Below, one piece after another: positions 25,301 to 36,137 of a stretch of 64,000 nucleotides of DNA. The stretch's first letter is position 1. Each line of letters begins with the position of its first letter. The DNA comes from Atrichornis clamosus (lineage: Eukaryota; Chordata; Aves; Passeriformes; Menuridae), in contig WBMZ01000211.1 of the NCBI GenBank assembly GCA_013400975.1, positions 248,001-312,000 on the forward strand, given 5' to 3'. The position numbers were made by a program, and so were the translations under genes. The notes beneath the pieces were generated by a model, which saw nothing but the letters and a program-made list of their open reading frames with translations, was not told where the DNA came from and made no database searches.

Positions 25301-26939
25301 GCTTTGTAATGCACTTAGGAAAAATTCAGTGTTGAAAAAATGTATAAAAATGTGGTGCTCCTTTGAGTATGTATTTCTAGTTAACAATGCTGATTCTTTT
25401 TGCAGCAAAAGCCCATGATTATTTAATTACTAATAACTCAAAAGGCTAAAGCATGGCTGTATAATAGTATGTATCTATGTTAAGATACTGAAAAGATGGT
25501 TAAGAAATGGTATCTCTTGCTCACCATAAAGGTTTTCATAGGATATTCTATTTAATAGAATATCTGCACATATTTAGTCATTTATTTAAAGAAAATATCA
25601 GCATGTAGTGGCATTCCAACCAACCTGCAGGAATAGGAGGTTGAGATTAGATGGATTTTGCAAAAGAGTCCTAAGGATGAAGCAAAGAAGTTATATATAT
25701 GCCAGTTTAATGCAACTGGTTTAGTGCAGGGCTACTTGAGAGTTCATTTTTCATTTATTGCTGAAAATTCCCAACAACAGTTTTTGGAGCCCAAACTCAA
25801 GTTAAAAAAGTATTGGCAAACAAAGCATCTGCCACTCATTGACATTCTTCCTGAATTCTGGCTTTTAATCTCTGTACACAGACCATGTACTCGTCTGGCC
25901 TGAACTCTCCCCAGGTTTGGGACTGTCATGTTGGTGTTTCATTCAAGGAGGTGACTATAAACACTCACAGGGTTTCAACATCCCCAGCCTGGAGCACTTA
26001 TGGAAGCACAAGTCCTTTAGAGAACCTTAAAATTCCAATAGAATGCCACAACCAAAAGCCTGTTAGTGTTGAACTCAACAACCAAATATTCTTGCAATTT
26101 ATATTTATTTTTTTTACCACATTCAAAGCAGCTCTGCTGGAGTCCAGCTACTTCTGCCAAAAGGAACCAATGAGCCTTCTGTTTTCTTTTATCTTACCGA
26201 AAGATCAACAGTAAGATTCCCTCCTGGAATCTCCTCATGGTTCTCTACCTTCTCCCTTTTTCACTCTCCAACTCTATGTGATTTTAGTATCAGGTTATTT
26301 CCACAGTTCATACCAGAAAAAAAGGTTTAAATGATTTTTTACCCAAACATCAAGAAAGCTAAGCAGTTTGTGAACAAGATGTTGAGCCACTCTTATAAGA
26401 CATAACGAATATTTTTGAAGATTGCAAGTATTTGAGGCATAGGTATGCTGTAATATATCTGCTCCTATCTGCTTCAAGTTAATAAAACTGAGGGAACCAG
26501 ATGTCTTTGAGATTATTGCAGATTTTCATTGCCAGTAACAATTAAGCCACAGCAGGGAACTTACAGGGTAGGAGAAAACTGTAAAATTAAATTTCAAGTG
26601 CACAAAAACTAATCATATATTTAAAGCATACTCCACCAATATAGTTTTGAAATCATTGTTCTGGATTTTTTTTTTTAAAGAAAATACAGATATCTGATAA
26701 AAAGAGTTTCGATTTTAAAAAGTCTTGGCAAGACACCAAGGCTTAGACCTTCAAAAGAATATTTTTTAAAAGCTCAATCTAAGGCCAAAAATATCACCAC
26801 AGAAGCACAAGAGACAAGCATGTAAAGCTCTTAGCATTTTAGGAAGAATCTGATAGCACACGGGCAAAACCAAAGGGATTTTTAAAAAGCCCAAAGAAAA
26901 GACATTCTGTGTGTGAGAGAGAAGCACTGGTCTGCTCTG
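22331..26939. other. Unique non-coding DNA
   Basis: AT-rich sequence. Frames of similar length on opposite strands at 22603-22930 and 23018-23338 overlap one another and lack domains, as expected of chance. A T-rich stretch lies near 22625-22660. No repeat is assigned. Confidence 0.65.
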
Positions 26940-27055
26940 CGCCAACAGCCCGAGTGTGGAGCCAAAAGCAGCGCTGTCCGTGGTCCTGAACTAACGCTTC
27001 CCAAATCCTCCGCATCCCTGTCTCCGGTGTTCAAGGTTAACTGGGCCTCCACACG
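26940..27055. other. Compact CpG-bearing patch
   Basis: Eight CpGs fall in 116 bp within a region that is otherwise nearly CpG-free for kilobases on both sides. The + frame through it (26913-27143) is 76 codons and has no known domain. A conserved regulatory element is possible. Confidence 0.35.
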
Positions 27056-28006
27056 TGTTTTAGTAGGAATGTGCTGTCCTCAGAAGGTTTTGTCGCTTAT
27101 TTCAGATGCTGGGAGCATGCTAAGAAACAGATTTCTTCTATAATAATGGTCTTTCATCAACAGAACTATGCTGCCTCTTGGCATGGTAGAAAAAATTCTT
27201 ATGGAGAGTCACAACAGCCTTCTATAAATCCAGAATTGTAAGGATCACAAAGCCATAAAGCACTTCCACCAGAAATCTCCAGGAATTTTTTTTTAGAGAA
27301 GAGATAATTTAGCTAATTTAGTTACTGTCTATGGGTACAGAAATTTGTATAACCATATTTTACTTACTGTTCCATTTTGGGTATCATTTTTAGAGGGAAA
27401 ATGGTCTCAGGAAGAATTCTTAAATGAATTTAAAATAAAAGTTCACAAAATAATATTTTTGAGAATAAGAATTCCTAAGAGAATTCCTAAACTGCCCTAA
27501 AGAAATCCCCTAATGACCACTATAATCAAATATATAAAGAGCACTAAATAAGGTGATATTACTTGAATTAAAACCAAATACCTCAGTACAGAGCAGTGCA
27601 GTTCTCCCCAAATGTTCTTTGGCATATTCTCCTGTTTCTGCCTTCATAACACGTTGATTAACACAGTGAATATTTTTATATTTCTGATTAGAGCAAAAAC
27701 CTTTGGACAGCTTTGAACATATGTGGGTCTACATAAACAAACTATTTGTTGCAGTAGCAATAATTGCCACTGTCATTTAAACAAATCAGGTTCAATCCAT
27801 GCTTTCTGTTAAACTGTTACAAAAGAAAATTGTTTTGCCGTTTAAATTTTTGCTCTTAAGGCATGGGCAAACTTATTTCTTAGCCAGATCTTTTAAGGAG
27901 ATGAGATTTATGCACTGAAACTGCATCACTTCAATGACTTGTAAACCCATCTGCAGTTTTCCCTTAAATGCAATGGAGATGTAAAAATCCTCAGATATTG
28001 GAAGTG
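27056..28006. other. Unique AT-rich non-coding DNA
   Basis: No gene is supported. Several GAATTCCTAA-like words recur between about 27410 and 27490 but do not form a regular tandem array. Confidence 0.65.
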
Positions 28007-28031
28007 TTTATAAACTTCATAAGTTTATAAA
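28007..28031. repeat. Perfect inverted repeat, 11-bp arms, 3-nt spacer
   Basis: TTTATAAACTT at 28007-28017 and AAGTTTATAAA at 28021-28031 are exact reverse complements around CAT. The whole is AT-rich, so this may be a cruciform-prone or homeodomain-type palindromic site rather than an RNA hairpin. Confidence 0.85.
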
Positions 28032-29584
28032 GTTATGAGAGGCCTTTGCAGACCCTCTGATGGCAAGGAAGGCTGCAGAATGAACTTGCTCTCCAAGAGC
28101 TGCAACATGAGTTTAGTTTTCAGACATAAGTCCTAGCTACCAAGGAGTAACTTGTGTTTTTAAACTTTCTGACCCTAAAAGGTTTCATCACCACATGAAT
28201 GCTTAAGTGGCACCACATGTCTTACCGCTTAGCCAGACTGAAAACAGCGTTCATTAATAATTCCAGGTATTTCCTGGAAGCCATTATCTGAAAGCATTCT
28301 GGCAGAATACCTGAGCAGTATTCATGTTTTCACTTCAGTTCTCAGATGGCAGATTTCTCGTCCTAATTAAATGTGAAACATCGAAAATTTCCTTACAAAG
28401 CCACATGCCAGCTGAGTGCAAAGGTGAACCAAATGAACTCTCATTTTTGCTAACCTCTCCAGATCAAAATTTTATATGGACCACCTAGAACTTAGACTGC
28501 ATCCGCCATGTGCTTGCTGGATAACCAGAGGATTTTTGCCTCTTAAGCTCCTTATTCACTCCTATCCATGAGCATTAAATGTGTTTTTATGTTATTTCAT
28601 AGAAAGGTTCACTCCCTGCAACTTTGCAAACAGCCCAAGCTAATACTTGAACAGGAGAGTAGCACTGGCATTTGATGTAATTTCATTACAAGGAAGAAAA
28701 TAAATGCTTAGTTGAATCAGGCATCCAGGGACCTACCCAAGTCCAAGTCATCACTGAGAAAAATGACAGTGTATTTCATAAAAAGCTGGATATACTCTTC
28801 ACCAAAGGATTTCTTTGCTATTTTTTGAAAGAATACAACAGAAAGACTTATTTTTCTTCAAATCTATCTTTGAGAAGGATGAACAAATTCTGTCACGGAC
28901 TGTATGAACAAAAATCCCTCCAGTTTGCCCTCAAAAGTCAAAGAAAGAAATACGTGCTCTCTTACACGCACACAGTAACACAAATGTAAAAGGGGGAAAT
29001 GAAGCCAAAACATCAGAACTAAGAAAACAGCTCCTTAAATTTACTTTAATTGCAGCGCATGCTGGTTCATGGGTGCTTACTAGACGAGAAGCACAGTTCA
29101 CAATGGCCTCTCAGGATCTAGATATCTGAACCTAAATATGGTGCTTCTGGTTGTAATACCTGCTATCAAACCTCCTCTGCTGTAGACTGCAGCCATAACT
29201 CAGAGAAAGCAGCAAAGTGACATCCAGCATGGTCCTTCTTCACTAAAAAAAGGTTGTACCAAGTCAAAATGTCTTTGTAAACTGTATTTATTAACATCCA
29301 TCTTGAGATATTCAAAGTGGTATTCAACCAGTAAGGAAGTGACTTCAGATTGAACAGGTCTAGTTGTGAGCATAATCAGACCTGTAACAATCACACTTTT
29401 AATAACATTCCCGTATAATGTCCTATGTTGTAATAGAAATTAAAATCATTTTGCCACTTAGTTTCACGAACCTCTACCTTCATTCAAAGCTGCCTCCTAG
29501 AGCTATCAGGATCAATATTCAAATTATTAATAATGTTCAGAAGCTTCTGCTGACTTCTAATGATTGCCCAAGAGCACTCAGAGT
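28032..29584. other. Unique non-coding DNA
   Basis: No gene or assignable repeat. Open frames are few and short. Confidence 0.65.
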
Positions 29585-29601
29585 GCATAAGGCATAAGGC
29601 A
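29585..29601. repeat. 7-bp tandem repeat, about 2.4 copies
   Basis: GCATAAG is repeated twice and followed by GCA. A trivial tandem repeat. Confidence 0.75.
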
Positions 29602-32561
29602 CATTCATCCCCAAATTAAGAAGATAAGCCTGTACCACAAACTGCACCCTGGGCTGAAGGTGTCCACACTACTCTGGGTTCTTAAGTAGCCTAGCACAGC
29701 AGTAGAGAAAATCTGAGGCTTTAACTTCAAACACTTGCCCATGCAAGCAGCAGTTCTAGCAGCTAACCAATATTTTAGTTAATAAAAAAAAACTCGGGGA
29801 ACATCTATAAAAAGACTACAAATGACAAAGTGAAAATATATTGAATTGGTTAACATTTCATATGAATTGATTAAATTCAAAGAAATATCATTTATTTTCT
29901 TATTTAATAATTAAAAAAAAAAACCAACTGTGCAACAGCAGCAGCAAGGAGTCAATGTCTTCATACAGAAAAATAAAAGTCCAATATATCTGAAGACAAG
30001 AACATTTACTGCAGGGTTGTTCAGAATACAAATAGAAAAATGGATTCCTAGCAACATTCCTTTAAGTCTAGACACTGTATTTTGCTCACTCTCTCTCATA
30101 CAATTAACCTGAGAAAACATTAGTGGTTTTCTAAGTCTCGTCGGTTTCTTTATGCACCAATCTATTTCTTACTACTGACAGTGTGTGAGGCCAATAATGC
30201 ACGTTCAAGGGAATAAAAGCTATATTTAGAAGACAAAAAGAACAAAATGACAAGGGGAAAAACTGCAGCTACAAGAGAACTCACCAGAACACATGCAATA
30301 TGTAACAACAGAGGTCAGCCTTGCTGGAGTGAAGTGCAAACATGAGAGCATTAATCATAGAGCTTATACGAGAGAATAAGAAACAAGACCACTAGTTCAA
30401 GGGAACATGAAGACTGAGCTGCAAGATATCAGTTTTTTCACTTTTCAGAGTGGTATACACATACAGTCTGGTTTTTTAATTAATTCCCTTATTTTAAAGC
30501 TGGTCCCTACAGCTCATTTTGATGCCTAACCTGGTACCACCTTTTTTTGGTTTTCTTTTCCCAGTTTTCAGGTGATTTCTTTAAACATCCTCCATTTGAT
30601 TTAATTTGATTTCTGTTTTATAGTCTCTCCATTTTCATACTAATACCACATCTCTGTATTTACTCTTCTCCCAGATGCCTACATTATCTCCTTTATCATG
30701 GAATTTATCTCTTCATCCTTAAATCTACTGATTTGCGCTCTAGTCTAATTCCTTTTTGCTTGCTGTGATGCAGCCTGACCCTTTTATCAGCTATGCCATC
30801 ATTTTTCTATCATTCTTCTCTCTCTAAAATGAGTCCTGAGAGACTGCAGACCTGAAACAGAGAACCCCTGAAGATCAGCAGTGTCTGGAGAAGAGAGATT
30901 ACAGTTCTTGACATCAAAAAAGACCCTGTTACAAGGCTCTCCATTTTTACAGAACCAAAAATTTTACTGCACCGTGAGAGTACTCTGCAGTTGCAGTTAC
31001 ATTTTATATTCTTTTGGGGAATGTGGGGACTTGAAAACTCCTCTGTGACTTGAAAATCTAAGCAGCTAAATGATGAGAGGTGACTCATTATCCTCTCACA
31101 GGACAAAAGAGAACCACAGGAGGCTGGAAGAATAAGGAACAACTAAAAGAAATAATACTTGTCTACTAGTCCTCAAAAAACAGGTTGTATGCACATATGA
31201 AAGCCTGCCAGTCAACTGGGCATGAAGATTTTTATAAACAACCAGAAGATGGAACTTCAGTGTAGAGTCATGTGAAATGTGTTTCCAGCTGTAACCAAGT
31301 CAAAAGTCAATAATAACCCTCAGAAGTGTCTTTAACGGCAGCATGTATTTGAGATTGCGGTGAGTTACGGCTGTACCCAAAGTACAAAGAGAACCTCTTT
31401 GGATGACTTAAGGTACACATTAAACTATAAATTTGTGGATGTCAATGAATAGTTTCAGAAAATACCTTTAATATCAATCAAATCCGTGCTGCAATTCTGA
31501 AGAGATGTTATTTTTCAACACTGAGAAAAAAAATCACTCTTAATCCCTGCCATAGCTTCAACAACTCAGCTGTTAATCATTGTGTTGTGACATTTATCTC
31601 TCTGTAGAAAAGGCTGAAGTATCAAAAGAAAACAAAATAAAAATCATAGTTAAATGCATAGCTGATCAGAGATCTGATGCTTTTAAATATCCCCACTGGA
31701 GGTCTAAACATGACTGCACTTTTCAGTTACCTTTCTTTCCCCCTATTCATGGCACATAATAGCTAAGAATCAAATCCTTTCAGTTTATCATCTGACTGTT
31801 CACTGTATAATCTTTTAAAATGTCACCCATACAAAACTAGGGGTACCAAGATATCACTTGCTACAGGACCCAAAATGTCATTTGGCTATTTTCAACTTCA
31901 AACAGAGGAAAGCGGATCCCTCTTGGGCTCTTGCCACAAAGTTAGAAACCATTGTTATGTTTGACAAAGCTAAGTAATCCAAAAATAAAAAGGAATGTCC
32001 ATCCTGCCACTACCAGCCAAATGTGCAGGGAGAGGACACGACTCTTCCAGTGCGCCCCAAAGCCAGAACTTAGCAAGGAGCCTGCTCACCTCCCACCACA
32101 GCAAAGGATGCAACAGGCTGTACCTCACCAGTACAGCCTCGGGCTTGGTTTCACATCATGAAGTCTGACACATCAGAAAGAAAAAAAGAGAATTCATCAG
32201 AGAGATTCAATGCCACTTGCAGTTCCACAGTCAGAAACATATTGAGTGTAGCCCAAAAGCAACTGGAAGAGCGTGAATTTTAAAGACGCTCACACACACA
32301 TGTACCTTCACCATGTTAAAATAGCCTTAAAATAAAGCCCTACTAAAACTGCTTTCTCTAATCCACTTATAAACAATTGCTAATACTTCCTTTATTCTAT
32401 AAACATCATCCTCAGTTCCTTCATCCTTCAAAGACTGACACAGACCTTTCAGGTTAAACCACAATGGAATAAGGCAACCATACACACCGTGTTATGTTAA
32501 CATCATAAAGTTGTCAGTGTTAAACACTACTGACATCACACTGCTGGTCATAAAAATATTA
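29602..32561. other. Unique non-coding DNA
   Basis: AT-rich sequence with an A-run near 29912-29923. A strongly pyrimidine-biased stretch lies at about 30540-30760 on the + strand. No gene, RNA gene or dispersed repeat is supported. Confidence 0.65.
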
Positions 32562-32595
32562 ATTATTAAATGAGAAAATGCATTAATTTAATAAT
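32562..32595. repeat. Inverted repeat, 10-bp arms, 14-nt loop, A/T only
   Basis: ATTATTAAAT at 32562-32571 pairs exactly with ATTTAATAAT at 32586-32595. The arms are pure A/T in an AT-rich context, so chance is a fair explanation. Confidence 0.7.
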
Positions 32596-35126
32596 ATATG
32601 CTAAATACTTACTTTAAATAAATGTTTTAGTATCAGGTGTTTCAGAAAATGAAAACATAATCCTGAGATAACATAATGAGGGGTATTTTAGGATATGGGA
32701 TCAATGTCTTACCTAAAAAAAAGGCTTATTTTAGGACTTCTTGCTGCAATTTCTATCCCCAGGATCCACACCATGATTCTGATTTTGTCTCTCCTTTCAG
32801 GCTGCAGTGCACTTTTAAATATTCTGTGAATTGAGATAAAAATTTTTACATAAATATCCTTTCAAAAAGATGAAAGTCATTCATGTTATAAGACAATTTT
32901 TGATCCATGAATAATTATTCACAGTACTCCCAAGCAGTCAAGTCTTGTACACTAACCAACAAATTACATCTGTTTACTGATGTTCATTAAGACCATACAT
33001 TGTTTTTTTGGGTTGATTAACCCAAGTAAAGTGTTGGCTTAGAGAATGCAGTAGCATAATGTGGCAAAAAACATAATCTACATCCTGTAGCTATTTTTCT
33101 ACAACAATTTCTTCCAGGTGAGCAATTACAATCCTTTAAGTTTCATCCATAAATTTATTAGGATTAAGACAGATTATCTCGTAAAATCTTGACACAATTT
33201 CCCCACTGTGCAGACAATCTTAGCACATTTGCAACTAAACATAATTTTTAATGTGGACTTCTGTGTTACCACCTGTTTTGCAGCTAAACCAGGGAAGTGG
33301 TTATTAATGTAAAAAATTTCCTTGAAACTTAATGATTAATAAGAGGAAAATCATACACTTTTTTTCTCTTTACATTCAAACTCCAGTAAGTATCATGTTT
33401 TGAAGAGGCTTTTAACCTTCAGTTGGGGTTCATTGTTACTGCTGTCAGCTGAATTTTTCATTTATCTCAAAATATTCTATTTACTGTGTACATTATTGCA
33501 TCCTCCAAATACACACAGCATGGTCCTGACTGAGTGATCAGATAGGACAGAGCTTTGAAAGGGCTGCAAAAGCTCCCTGTAAAGCTTTCTAATCACTGCA
33601 GTATCTCCTGAAAATGTAATAAAGGTTCCCTTTGAGCTGCAGGAATAGGATCTGTTGCTACTGCAAAGGCTGAAGCTACTCTAGACAACAACCAAGTGAC
33701 AAGAGGAAAAGGTTGCACATGGTCTTTCAAGGTCAGCAGAAAATGAAAGAGAGAAGGTGTAAATATAATTTCAAATCGAAATCATTGCATTGTCTTCTAC
33801 AATACCACCCAGTGTCCATGCACAGGGTTTGAGAAGCAGTTTCTAGTTGTGAATTGCTTCAGGTGCCAATTGTTCCACTACCAGATGTTCCCTGCCAGGT
33901 GACTGCAAACTCCAGCACTGAGAGTAGGTGTCCCAGCTGTGCAAGCAACACACCTCATGGCAGACCTCCCCCCTGGAGGATTATCTCCAAAAATAATACT
34001 GTGGTGGCTATTATTGACTGTTTATAACAGGAGTCATGTTGCAAGTATTATATATACAAGCTGCAGTATTTAAAAATCACAGACACAAAAAGAAAAAAGC
34101 AAACAGCCACCATCTCTCCACTACAGAAACATAAAACTGGAAAAATTAAGGGTAAGGATATGGAAATCCACTATAGTTGGGATTTAAGGCAGGCAATGCT
34201 AACAGGGAAGAACCTGGCTAAGGCAGAGAAGGAGCCACAGTCATTTAACCAAGAACAGGGCAAGAATTTGCAACACAAAGATATAGAAGCTGTGGCACAA
34301 ACACAGAGCTCCCACAGACCCAGCTACATGACGTGAAGGGGTGGTAAACACAGTGTTGGCCATTTTCACCTCCAAACTACCAGCAACAGTTCTGTTGAGG
34401 AAGGGGCAGGTTCAGCTGGTTTTTGTAATGTAATGCACAGGGATTTCACAACCAGAAAGGTTTTTGCGTAACAACAAACTTAATTCACAAATGTTCTTTT
34501 TCAAGAATCACTGCACACACATTCTGTTTCCATCATGCATCTGACCAACCTTTATGAAGATCTGCACACCCCACAAGCCACACAGGGAGGATATTATACA
34601 ATCAGCATTTCACCGATGCAAATTTCTTTCTGCTTTTTGGAACAAATTCAGGTACCAGATAGATCCCTTTCTCTGAGATAAGAGCTGCTTCTCAAAGTTT
34701 ATATCTGAATGGTTTTCCTTGACTATCAGTGCAGTCTGGCAGAAGTGACACAAAATAACTAACCATTAAAACCCAAGTTATTTTACCTGTGTTCTTTCTT
34801 GCCTACAGCACTAAACTACTTATCTAGTGCAGCTTAGAATATTTTTTCCCACTTTTGTATATCAACCTCCCAAAGAGAGAAGAATAATTTGAAAACCCCT
34901 AAAACATAAAAGTATGGCCTTTGTAGTATCATAAATTCAGAAAGGAGGGCTTGTTACCCTTGGGGGTGCCGAGCGATTTCAAAGGTCTGGTATTGCTTTC
35001 ACTTCATCTAGAAAGGTATTTTATAGCATCATTTGTTTTCACGGTGTCTCTTAAATATTCTTAAGTTTTAGCATGTTTTCCAGCAGCCAAATGACAGCTT
35101 AGCAGAGGATTAACTGTCCTCCTCCC
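32596..35126. other. Unique non-coding DNA with a splice-like site at 33117
   Basis: No gene is supported. A pyrimidine-rich tract ends in TTTCTTCCAG at 33108-33117 and is followed immediately by GTGAGC at 33118-33123. Acceptor and donor halves are thus fused, in a weak match to the recursive-splice consensus. The rest is unremarkable AT-rich sequence. Confidence 0.55.
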
Positions 35127-35406
35127 CGCTGGTTGTTTCTCCTTCTCACACCAAGGAGCGTCGCGGGCAGCACAGTGCAAACATTACTGATTGCTTTGCA
35201 CCGCTGCAGTACCATGTGGTAGCTCCAACTCTGGAAATCATGGCCAGACACTCCTACTGCAGGATTCCCCAGGGGCTGGGCACAGCAGCCTCTCTCACAT
35301 TAGGGTGATTAGGGTGAGGCCTTGGAGGAAGCGCAGCTCTGCTGCACAGCACGGGAGAGGAGAGAGGCACAGCACGTTCCGTACCAGCGGCTCTCGCCGA
35401 GCAGCG
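35127..35406. promoter_or_regulatory. CpG-bearing GC-rich patch, possible regulatory element
   Basis: About 13 CpGs fall in 280 bp, clustered at 35159-35202 (including GCGTCGCGGG) and 35332-35406. Open frames run through on both strands (for example 35191-35433, 35322-35630 and 35309-35557), as expected when GC content removes stop codons. None shows a known domain. This is one of the most GC- and CpG-rich stretches of the window and a candidate enhancer or minor promoter. There is no TATA box. Confidence 0.3.
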
Positions 35407-35944
35407 CCTCTGCATCACAGAGCAGCTTCATAAGGGGACTGTCTTGCACAACACAGCTGCTCATGACAGCCCTCCTGGACTCATCTGACAGGGAAATTAA
35501 AACAGAGAATTGCAGAATAATGCAAAAAGCCATATGCCTGCTTCTATCCCTAAACAAAGGGCATGATCATTTCCAAAAAGCCTTTTTCCAAATCTACCTG
35601 GCTGCTGGAAGGATGATCACTCATGAGTAACTTCTGAATGCTCACGGGTACTGCAAAAGCATTAGAGAAAGAGCTGAAGAGTTCTGTGTGAAACCCATAA
35701 TTAAGCAAGCTAATGATCTGAGATGATGATCTGTGGCAGAACTGGTTTGAATTTATTTTGAACTGGCTTTAGAATTGTCAAATAAATGTTTTGCATTAGT
35801 GGGCAAAAGGCCCTGGTAAGTAATTTGTTCTTGCTGATAGATGTTAAATGCCTCTCAGAAAGCATATAAGAAGTCCCTGATATGCTGCAGATTATTACAG
35901 GCATCATTTCTTCCAGTTAATGTATCCAACCAACAGCAAAAATC
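35407..35944. other. Unique non-coding DNA
   Basis: AT-rich sequence. A donor-like CCTGGTAAGT lies at 35812-35821 without a matching exon. Nothing else is recognisable. Confidence 0.6.
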
Positions 35945-36060
35945 AGGGAAAAACTTTAAGGTTGAAAGGGACCTTTGGGTTTTATCTGATCAAATCCCTT
36001 ATTTTAAAACAAACAAAGGTTTGTAAATCAGGACTCAGGAGCAGTGTTTTCAGTCCAACC
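35945..36060 (-). repeat. Probable diverged CR1 relic, antisense
   Basis: The phrase AAGGTTGAAAGGGACCTTTG followed by ATCTGATCAAATCCC resembles the antisense start of CR1 3' ends (compare GGTTGGAAGGCACCTTTGAA with its following CTAGTCCAAC in the copy at 38863-39130). Only the first about 50 bp align convincingly. The remainder is too diverged. Confidence 0.45.
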
Positions 36061-36108
36061 ATATTTCTTGCAGGACTGGGAACAATGATGTGCACAAGAC
36101 TCAAACAT

Positions 36109-36137
36109 GGGTTTAAAGCCATGAGAGTTTTAAACCC
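36109..36137. repeat. Inverted repeat, 9-bp arms, 11-nt loop
   Basis: GGGTTTAAA at 36109-36117 pairs exactly with TTTAAACCC at 36129-36137. It is a short potential hairpin lying just past the CR1 relic. Confidence 0.8.
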
